A DNA stretch of 54,085 nucleotides from assembly GCF_000185385.1 (NCBI RefSeq), contig NZ_GL622296.1:503671-557755 (forward strand), given 5' to 3'. Positions within the stretch are counted from its first letter, which is position 1. Each line of letters starts with the position of its first letter. Below, in pieces: positions 47,994 to 54,085 of the stretch. A model generated the notes under the pieces. The model was not told where the DNA came from and did no database searches. It saw nothing but the letters and a program-made list of their open reading frames with translations. This DNA is from Lachnoanaerobaculum saburreum DSM 3986 (lineage in GTDB: Bacteria > Bacillota > Clostridia > Lachnospirales > Lachnospiraceae). The translations under genes and the position numbers were made by a program.

Positions 47994-49426
47994 TGAATAA
48001 TAAAAATAGAAGTGAGATTTCCACATCTCTTTTTTGGAAAATACTTGAAAACGGCGGTTCACAGGGTGTTCAGTTTATAGTGTCCGTACTTCTTGCAAGG
48101 CTTTTAAGTCCTTCAGAGTACGGAACAGTTGCAATAGTTTTGATATTTACAACAATAGCCAATGTTCTGGTACAAAACGGCTTTGCTTCAGCACTGATAC
48201 AAAAGTTTAAAGCAGATGATTTGGACTTTTCATCTGTGCTGATTTTTAATGTATTACTGTCTTTAGCAATATATATGTTGTTATTTATAGGCTCACCTTT
48301 TATAGCGGATATATATAAAAACCCTGAACTTATTACTATACTTAGAGTTATGGGAATCATAATATTGCCGGGAAGTATTATCTCGATAGAAAACTCATAT
48401 GTCGCAAGAAATATGAAGTTTAAAACTCTTTTTATTGCGACATTTCTTTCATCTGTAATTTCAGGAAGTGTGAGTGTAATTATGGCATTTGAAGGTGCCA
48501 AAGTATGGGCTTTGGTGTTCCAACAGATAGTTTATTATTTTACACTGCTTATAATACTTGGAATAGGTATAAAGTATTTTCCGGGGCTTAAGTTTGACTT
48601 TGAGAGATTAAAGACTATGTTTGCCTATGGCTCAAAGCTTTTGGCGGCATCACTGATAGATACAATATTTACAAATATACATGGACTTGTTATAGGTAAG
48701 GCATACAGCGAAGATATGCTCGGCTCATTCAACAGAGGTGAGCAGTTCCCGAAGCTTGTAGTAAGTAATCTTTCATCCGCAATACAGTCTGTACTGCTTC
48801 CCGCCATGTCAAAAAAACAGGAAAGCAAGGAAGATGTAAGATTACTTTTAAAGTCCTCGGTAAGGCTCTCAACTTTTGTGGTGGCTCCTATGATGTGCGG
48901 ACTGGCGGCAGTCAGTAACAATCTGATACTTTTACTTCTTGGAGAAAAGTGGAGGATTGCAATACCGTTCTTACAGATGATGTGTTTTTCATATGTATTT
49001 TGGCCGATTCATGTATCAAACCTTGAGGCACTGAATGCTATGGGCAGGAGTGATATATTCCTAAAGCTTGAGATTATAAAGAAACTTCTTGGAATTATCA
49101 TATTGCTGATAGGAATAAGATATAATGTATTTATTTTTGTAGGGCTTAAGGCATTTTCAGATTTGATATGTGCATATATCAATGCGGCACCTAACGGAAG
49201 ACTTTTAGGCTATACATTAAGAGAGCAGAGTATGGATGCTTTGAACAACTTTATACCTGCGATATTTATGGGAGTATGTATATATATAGCAGGCGGATAT
49301 ATAGGAACAGGTGTTATCAGTCTGCTTGTTCAGATAGTGCTTGGAGTAATTATCTATATAGCTTTGGCTTTTGTTATGAAAAATGAGAACTTTAAGATGA
49401 TAGTAAGTAAGGTAATGAATAAGTAG
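47993..49426 (+). CDS. Polysaccharide repeat-unit flippase (Wzx/MATE-like)
   Basis: The 477-residue membrane protein has about 12-14 helices and the N-terminal signature FWKILENGGSQGVQFIVSVLLARLLSPSEYGTVAIV of the oligosaccharide flippase family (WzxC-type). It would move the undecaprenyl-linked glycan across the membrane. A second flippase-like protein lies two genes downstream. Confidence 0.88.
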   Translation: MNNKNRSEISTSLFWKILENGGSQGVQFIVSVLLARLLSPSEYGTVAIVLIFTTIANVLVQNGFASALIQKFKADDLDFSSVLIFNVLLSLAIYMLLFIGSPFIADIYKNPELITILRVMGIIILPGSIISIENSYVARNMKFKTLFIATFLSSVISGSVSVIMAFEGAKVWALVFQQIVYYFTLLIILGIGIKYFPGLKFDFERLKTMFAYGSKLLAASLIDTIFTNIHGLVIGKAYSEDMLGSFNRGEQFPKLVVSNLSSAIQSVLLPAMSKKQESKEDVRLLLKSSVRLSTFVVAPMMCGLAAVSNNLILLLLGEKWRIAIPFLQMMCFSYVFWPIHVSNLEALNAMGRSDIFLKLEIIKKLLGIIILLIGIRYNVFIFVGLKAFSDLICAYINAAPNGRLLGYTLREQSMDALNNFIPAIFMGVCIYIAGGYIGTGVISLLVQIVLGVIIYIALAFVMKNENFKMIVSKVMNK

Positions 49427-49485
49427 CTTATTCAGATTTTATTGTACAAGTCTGAATGAGTATTATAAACGGTAGGGAGAGAATA

Positions 49486-50493
49486 ATGAATATACTTTTG
49501 ACCAGTGTGGGCAGGAGAGCATATATAATCGAATATCTGAAAGAGGTATATAAAAAGCTCGGTTTAGCCGGAAGCATTATAGCTACAAACTCGGATAAGT
49601 ATACTACAGCAATGAGTATTGCAGATAAGGCTTTTACCTCTCCGCTTATATATGATGAAGATTATATTCCCTTTCTTTTGGATATATGCAAGAGAGAAAG
49701 AATAGATATACTTATTTCACTTTTTGATATTGACCTGATGATACTTGCAAAAAATAAGCTTAAATTTGAAGCCTTAGGTGTAAAGGTAATTGTTTCAGAT
49801 GAAAATATTATAAATATTTGTAATGACAAATATGAAATGTTAAAATATCTAAAAAGCATGGATATGCCTGTACCTGACAGTTATATAGACCTTGATGTGG
49901 CAATGGAGAATGTAAGCTTTGAAAATAAAACCTATATCTTAAAGCCTAGATGGGGCATGGGTTCTTTAAGTATATTTGAGGCGGAAAACAAAAAAGAACT
50001 TGAAGTTTTCTATGAAAAGGCAAAGAAAGATATACAAAAATCCTATCTAAGGTTTGAGTCAAAGGCGGATATAAAAAAAGCGATACTTATACAGGAAAAG
50101 ATAAGCGGAGTGGAGTATGGTCTTGATATATTTAATGACCTTAACGGAGAGTATATCAAAACCACTGTAAAGAGAAAGCTTGCAATGCGTTCAGGTGAGA
50201 CGGATATCGCAAAGGTAACGGATGATGAAAGGTTACAAACCATAGGTAAAAGGATAGGTCAAAACCTGTGCCATATCGGAAATCTTGATATGGATGTGAT
50301 TTTATCAGGTGAGACGGGATATATAATAGATATGAACGCCAGATTTGGCGGAGGCTACCCTTTCACACATAGTGCAGGTGTCAATGAACTTGAGGCGATT
50401 ATCAGACTTTGCAGCGGCAAAAAGCTTAATGATTTAAGTGTTAAAAAATACGGTCTTTTTGCAAAAGAAATAACCATGCTTAGGATAGAATAG
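49486..50493 (+). CDS. ATP-grasp ligase-like protein (carbamoyl-phosphate-synthase-like)
   Basis: The preferred start, behind GTAGGGAGAG, gives 335 residues. The N-terminal part MNILLTSVGRRAYIIEYLK is a Rossmann-like pre-ATP-grasp domain (about 1-100), followed by an ATP-grasp domain with KYEMLKYLKSMDMPVPDSY, the nucleotide site YILKPRWGMGS, VEYGLDIF and the metal site GYIIDMNARFGGGYPF. Such enzymes join a carboxylate to an amine or other nucleophile via an acyl phosphate. In this cluster it may attach an amino acid or make a modified sugar; the substrate is unknown. Confidence 0.83.
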   Translation: MNILLTSVGRRAYIIEYLKEVYKKLGLAGSIIATNSDKYTTAMSIADKAFTSPLIYDEDYIPFLLDICKRERIDILISLFDIDLMILAKNKLKFEALGVKVIVSDENIINICNDKYEMLKYLKSMDMPVPDSYIDLDVAMENVSFENKTYILKPRWGMGSLSIFEAENKKELEVFYEKAKKDIQKSYLRFESKADIKKAILIQEKISGVEYGLDIFNDLNGEYIKTTVKRKLAMRSGETDIAKVTDDERLQTIGKRIGQNLCHIGNLDMDVILSGETGYIIDMNARFGGGYPFTHSAGVNELEAIIRLCSGKKLNDLSVKKYGLFAKEITMLRIE

Positions 50494-50505
50494 ATTTGGG
50501 ATATT

Positions 50506-51738
50506 ATGGATAAAAAAGAGAGAAGTGCATATTTTTGGAATATGCTTGGAAGTCTTATATATGCTGTTACAAGTATGTTGCTTGGAGTGGCGGTCACAAA
50601 GCTTTCAGGAGCCTATGCAGGCGGAATATTTTTCTTCGGATTTTCCACATTAGGCCAGCAACTTTATATAATTTCATACTTCGGCATGAGGCCTATACAG
50701 GTTACCGATATAGCAAATGAATATACATTCTGTGACTACTTAAGATTCCGTGTGATAACTTCACTTTTGGCTGTCTTGGCAGGGTTTGTGTATATAGTAT
50801 TTATGGCAAAGGACAGATATGTATTTGAAGTATATATGATTTTGTCACTGTATAAGATACTTGACGGATTCTGCGATATATTTGAGTCTGAGATGCAAAG
50901 ACAGGACAGGCTTGATATGACAGGAAAGGCTACACTTTTCAGAACATTATTCTGTGTAGGCATATTTTTGGGAATTTTGGGAATTACAGGTGATTTAAAA
51001 CTCAGCTCTTTGGCACTGCTGCCGGGCGTAGCGGTTGCGGCGGTTGTCTTTGATATTATACCTCTTCGTAGGTTAAAGGTGGATTTTGCTATAAAAAAAT
51101 TATCATATATCTCTTTATTAAATAAGAGTAAGTGGCTGTTTTTGGGAGCATTCATTGATTTATATATCTTTGCGGCAGCCAAGTATGCAGTGAACTACAG
51201 GCTTGGTGAGGAGTTTAACGGTTACTTCAGCATAATATTTATACCGACTTCCATTATAAATCTTATGGCAGGCTTTGTGATAAGGCCGATACTTACAAAG
51301 CTTTCACTGTTATTTAAAACAGGTAATACAAAGAGCTTTGTATCCACCATATCAAAGATTGCAGTCTTTATAATTGCGACTACAATCTTTGGGATGCTTG
51401 CGGCATATATATTCGGAATACCTGTATTAAAGCTTGTGCTTGGTGATGTGGGAAGTGCCATAGAACCGTATAAAACCGCATTGGTACTTGTAATACTCGG
51501 TGGCGGACTTTATGCCGTAGTGAATTTGGGATACTATTGTCTGGTTATCTTTGAGATGACCGGAGTGATATTTTTTATATATGTGATCGGTGCGGTTTTT
51601 GCATATTTTTTCAGCGACTTTATGGTAAAAATCTTTGCTATGGACGGAGCTGCAATTGCATATATGATTACTATGTTATTATTGACTGTATTTTTCCTTG
51701 CAGCAGTGATTTTCGGACTCAGAAAGGTTAAAAAATGA
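50506..51738 (+). CDS. Second flippase-like polysaccharide membrane protein
   Basis: The 410-residue protein has about 12 membrane helices. The N-terminal SAYFWNMLGSLIYAVTSMLLGVAVTKLSGAYAGGIFFFG is the opening of polysaccharide-synthase/flippase (Wzx-like) proteins, though it is shorter than the first flippase. It may export a second glycan or a lipid-linked sugar. It overlaps the next gene as ATGA. Confidence 0.8.
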   Translation: MDKKERSAYFWNMLGSLIYAVTSMLLGVAVTKLSGAYAGGIFFFGFSTLGQQLYIISYFGMRPIQVTDIANEYTFCDYLRFRVITSLLAVLAGFVYIVFMAKDRYVFEVYMILSLYKILDGFCDIFESEMQRQDRLDMTGKATLFRTLFCVGIFLGILGITGDLKLSSLALLPGVAVAAVVFDIIPLRRLKVDFAIKKLSYISLLNKSKWLFLGAFIDLYIFAAAKYAVNYRLGEEFNGYFSIIFIPTSIINLMAGFVIRPILTKLSLLFKTGNTKSFVSTISKIAVFIIATTIFGMLAAYIFGIPVLKLVLGDVGSAIEPYKTALVLVILGGGLYAVVNLGYYCLVIFEMTGVIFFIYVIGAVFAYFFSDFMVKIFAMDGAAIAYMITMLLLTVFFLAAVIFGLRKVKK

Positions 51739-52670
51739 ATTTAGTAGATGTGATAATACCTACATATAAGCCGGATAACAGATTTTTGACATCAATAAAG
51801 AGGCTTTTGGCTCAAAGTGTGAAGCCCGGCAAGATTATCATTATAAATACGGATAAGAGTATTTGGGATAAGTCGGGAATTGAAGAAAATATCAGAGAGC
51901 TGTTTTATGGCAGTGAAGTAAATCTTTATATTGAACATATTTTAAAGAGTGATTTTGACCATGGTGCTACAAGAAATCTCGGAGTATCAAAATCAGATGC
52001 AAAGTATTTTATATGTATGACACAGGATGCGGTCTGCTTTGATAAAGAGACTGTAAAATATCTGCTTCGAGGAATGGATAATTCTATAAAGCTTGCATAT
52101 GCAAGACAGGTACCTGACAAAAGGGCAAATAAGATTGAGAAGTTTACAAGAGAGTTCAATTATCCCATAGAGTCAATGATAAAGTCTTTTAATGAGAGGC
52201 AGACTCTTGGAATAAAGACTTACTTTGCTTCAAATGTATGTGCAGCCTATGAAAGAGAGACCTTTGATGCACTGGGCGGCTTTGATACCGGAGAGATTTT
52301 GAATGAGGATATGCTTTTTGCCTATAAACTTATTGAGCATGGATATTTTATAAAATATGAAGCATGGGCAAAGGTTATACATTCTCACAACTACAGCGGC
52401 ATCACGCAGTTTAAAAGAAATTTTGATATCGGAGTGTCACAGGCAAGCAATCCCAAGATCTTTAAGAATATAAAGAGTGAGAGTGAGGGCAAAAAACTGG
52501 TTTTAAAGACTTTGAAATATCTTTTAGCCACTCATTCATATATCAGTATAATAAGACTTATATATATAAGCGGTTGTAAGTATATAGGATTTTTTATGGG
52601 CAGGAATTTTAAAAAATTGCCAAAGGGCATGGTAAGAGCTTTCAGTATGAATAAAGGGTTTTGGAGATAG
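51735..52670 (+). CDS. GT2-family glycosyltransferase (rhamnosyltransferase-like)
   Basis: The 311-residue protein begins LVDVIIPTYKPDNRFLTSIKRLLAQ and contains FDHGATRNLGVSKSDAKYFICMTQDAV, a pattern typical of rhamnosyltransferases, then FASNVCAAYERETFDALGGFDTGEILNEDMLFAYKL with the ED catalytic motif. A hydrophobic C-terminal stretch suggests membrane association. It ends 2 nt before the start of the next GT2 gene. Confidence 0.86.
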   Translation: MNLVDVIIPTYKPDNRFLTSIKRLLAQSVKPGKIIIINTDKSIWDKSGIEENIRELFYGSEVNLYIEHILKSDFDHGATRNLGVSKSDAKYFICMTQDAVCFDKETVKYLLRGMDNSIKLAYARQVPDKRANKIEKFTREFNYPIESMIKSFNERQTLGIKTYFASNVCAAYERETFDALGGFDTGEILNEDMLFAYKLIEHGYFIKYEAWAKVIHSHNYSGITQFKRNFDIGVSQASNPKIFKNIKSESEGKKLVLKTLKYLLATHSYISIIRLIYISGCKYIGFFMGRNFKKLPKGMVRAFSMNKGFWR

Positions 52671-52672
52671 AT

Positions 52673-53365
52673 ATGTCTGATACATTGGTGATAATACCGG
52701 CATTTAATGAAGAAAAGAATATTGCAAATGTTATAGAGCGACTTACAAATACATTAAATGATGTGGACTATATTATTGTAAATGACGGCTCTGTTGATGA
52801 TACATCAAGGATTTGCAAAGAAAATAATTTTAATATTATAGATCTTCCGGTAAACCTTGGGCTTGCAGGGGCTTTTCAGACAGGAATGAAGTATGCCTAC
52901 AAGCATGGCTACAAGTATGCGGTCCAGTTTGACGGTGACGGACAGCACAGACCTGAGTACATTCCTACAATGAGAAAAAAATGTGAGGAATGTGATATAG
53001 TCATAGTTTCAAGGTTTATCACTAAGAAAAAGCCCTTTACACTGAGGATGATAGGTTCAAGACTTATAAGCCTTGCAATAAACTTAAGCACCGGTGTGAC
53101 AATACATGATCCGACCTCAGGTATGAGAATGTACAATGAAAAGCTGATTGCGGAGTTTGCACTCAGACTGAACTATGCACCTGAGCCTGATACCGTATCC
53201 TATCTGATAAAGCAGGGAATGAAAGTCTGTGAAATACAGGGCGAGATGGATGAGAGAGCGGCAGGTATAAGCTACCTCACTCCTATAAATGCCATCAAGT
53301 ATATGTTTAGGATGCTGACTTCCATTATCATTATTCAAAGTTTTAGAGAGAAGAAAAAAATATGA
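52673..53365 (+). CDS. GT2 polyprenyl-phosphate glycosyltransferase (GacI/DPM1-like)
   Basis: The chosen start, behind TTGGAGAT, gives 230 residues. Motifs VIIPAFNEEKNIANVIERL, IVNDGSVDDTS, NLGLAGAFQTGMKYAYKHGYKYAVQFDGDGQHRPEYI, and SGMRMYNEKL are those of dolichol-phosphate-mannose-synthase-like enzymes. These charge undecaprenyl phosphate with a sugar. Together with the small DUF2304 protein encoded next (overlap ATGA), the pair matches streptococcal GacI and GacJ, which make GlcNAc-phosphate-undecaprenol for side-chain addition to the rhamnan. The sugar used here is not known. Confidence 0.85.
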   Translation: MSDTLVIIPAFNEEKNIANVIERLTNTLNDVDYIIVNDGSVDDTSRICKENNFNIIDLPVNLGLAGAFQTGMKYAYKHGYKYAVQFDGDGQHRPEYIPTMRKKCEECDIVIVSRFITKKKPFTLRMIGSRLISLAINLSTGVTIHDPTSGMRMYNEKLIAEFALRLNYAPEPDTVSYLIKQGMKVCEIQGEMDERAAGISYLTPINAIKYMFRMLTSIIIIQSFREKKKI

Positions 53366-53703
53366 CGGCTGTACTAAGAATAGGGCTTATCCTGATATCC
53401 ATAATGTCATTCTTTATCATTGTAAGAAAGATAAGAAAATCAAAAATAAGAATAGAAGACGGACTGTTTTGGGTGGTCTTTGCCATCATACTGATAGTCT
53501 TTGCAGTATTCCCCGGAGTTATTTATTTTATATCCGACCTTGTGGGTGCCAAGTCCCCCGCCAATATAGTCTATCTTATAATAATAGGCATGCTCCTTAT
53601 CAAACTCTTCTTTATGAGCATACAGATATCACTTCTTGAAAACAAGGTGGTGAATCTGGCTCAGGAGATGGCATTGAAGGAGAAAGAGGATGGGGAAGAA
53701 TAA
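53362..53703 (+). CDS. DUF2304 small membrane protein (GacJ-like)
   Basis: The 113-residue protein has three membrane segments (VLRIGLILISIMSFFIIV, GLFWVVFAIILIVFAVFPGVIYFI, IVYLIIIGMLLIKLFFMSI) and a charged C-terminal helix. Length and topology match GacJ, which raises the activity of its partner GacI. The ATGA overlap with the GT2 gene supports a complex. Last gene before the bidirectional hairpin. Confidence 0.83.
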   Translation: MTAVLRIGLILISIMSFFIIVRKIRKSKIRIEDGLFWVVFAIILIVFAVFPGVIYFISDLVGAKSPANIVYLIIIGMLLIKLFFMSIQISLLENKVVNLAQEMALKEKEDGEE

Positions 53704-53712
53704 ATAAGAAAA

Positions 53713-53744
53713 GAATCAAGGTCACAAAAATATGGCCTTGATTC
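53713..53744. terminator. Bidirectional terminator between convergent genes
   Basis: GAATCAAGGTCA and TGGCCTTGATTC form a 12-bp stem (one G-U) with an 8-nt loop. On the minus strand a T-rich tract follows, so it serves the GNAT-like gene well; the T-run on the + side is weaker. It overlaps the last codon of the minus-strand gene. Confidence 0.75.
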
Positions 53745-54085
53745 AAATAAATTTTAAAAGTTGATGTAATACATATGGTTCATTATATTGTAAATTTGCT
53801 ATTCTCGTATTAAATCGTTTGAAATGATTTCTTTCATAAAAATCCAACAGAAATTTGCTATCTGCACATTCAAGAAACTCCATGACACCGCCAATAGAAT
53901 ATTTCAGACTACTTATAGTTTCCAAAGCAAAACCTAAAAGCACATTACCTGAAATTTGTTTTTTTCTTGGTATTGAGTAGTTTTTTCTAATTTGTGCGAT
54001 TAGATATGCTGTAGTTGTATACGATCTGTTTTCTTTGTCAAGTATACTTACACGAGAGAGTTTTTTTGCCATAGTTTTACTGATG
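53743..54085 (-). CDS. GNAT-like acetyltransferase, N-terminus beyond window
   Basis: The visible 114 codons are open to the window edge. The pattern AYLIAQIRKNYSIP, ISGNVLLGFALETI, GGVMEFLECADSKFLLDFYERNHFKRFN is that of the C-terminal half of GNAT N-acetyltransferases (substrate and acetyl-CoA region, motif A to B), including those of toxin-type GNATs. A methionine at 54072 could be an internal residue, since codons before it (ISKT) continue the frame. Function beyond GNAT membership cannot be stated. Confidence 0.6.
   Translation of the reverse strand, partial: ISKTMAKKLSRVSILDKENRSYTTTAYLIAQIRKNYSIPRKKQISGNVLLGFALETISSLKYSIGGVMEFLECADSKFLLDFYERNHFKRFNTRIANLQYNEPYVLHQLLKFI

Overview
The window looks like a low-GC Gram-positive chromosome segment, most likely from an anaerobic Clostridia of the Lachnospiraceae type. 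The basis is AT-rich sequence with strong AGGAGG-type ribosome binding sites, lipoprotein-type ABC binding proteins, choline-binding-like (GW) cell-wall repeats, and an F-type ATP synthase operon beginning with atpZ and atpI. The genus is inference. All genes are on the + strand except two cell-wall protein genes (28383-31619) and a partial gene at the right edge.

Left part (1-8909): one sugar-uptake and kinase operon. It encodes a CUT2-type ABC importer (binding lipoprotein, double ATPase, permease), a methylthioribose kinase (MtnK), a methylthioribose-1-phosphate isomerase (MtnA), a separate DhaK/DhaL pair and a PfkB-family sugar kinase. No aldolase, DhaM or regulator is present. The gene set suggests uptake and catabolism of 5-methylthioribose, 5-deoxyribose or a related pentose by a route not obviously described. 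A RelB/RelE-like toxin-antitoxin pair follows (8981-9462), with a consensus promoter, a perfect 19-bp operator palindrome over its -10 box and a terminator.

CRISPR part (9631-21053): a complete type I-E system in the order cas3, cse1, cse2, cas7e, cas5e, cas6e, cas1, cas2. Cas2 is fused to a DEDDh (DnaQ-like) exonuclease domain. It is followed, only 23 bp after the cas2 stop, by an array of 35 repeats and 34 spacers. All 34 spacers begin with a pyrimidine, the repeat loop switches from GTAT to GTAA between repeats 19 and 20, and one spacer occurs three times.

Middle part (21054-28295): an AT-rich regulatory region, then a second sugar operon with a CUT1 binding lipoprotein and two permeases but no ATPase, a cytoplasmic six-hairpin-type glycosidase with a C-terminal discoidin-like domain, and a GT4-family glycosyltransferase or phosphorylase. 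Converging on it are two secreted GW-repeat proteins, one of them a GH25 lysozyme.

Right part: an F1Fo ATP synthase operon (31981-39035) whose c subunit carries the residues of the sodium-binding signature. Next come rmlA, rmlB, rmlD (no rmlC), glmM and leuA (39192-45060). A surface-polysaccharide cluster (45137-53703) follows, with one GT8, four GT2 glycosyltransferases, two flippase-like membrane proteins, an ATP-grasp enzyme and a GT2/DUF2304 pair resembling streptococcal GacI/GacJ. Together with the rml genes this indicates a rhamnose-containing cell-wall glycan. The window ends inside a minus-strand GNAT-like acetyltransferase gene.
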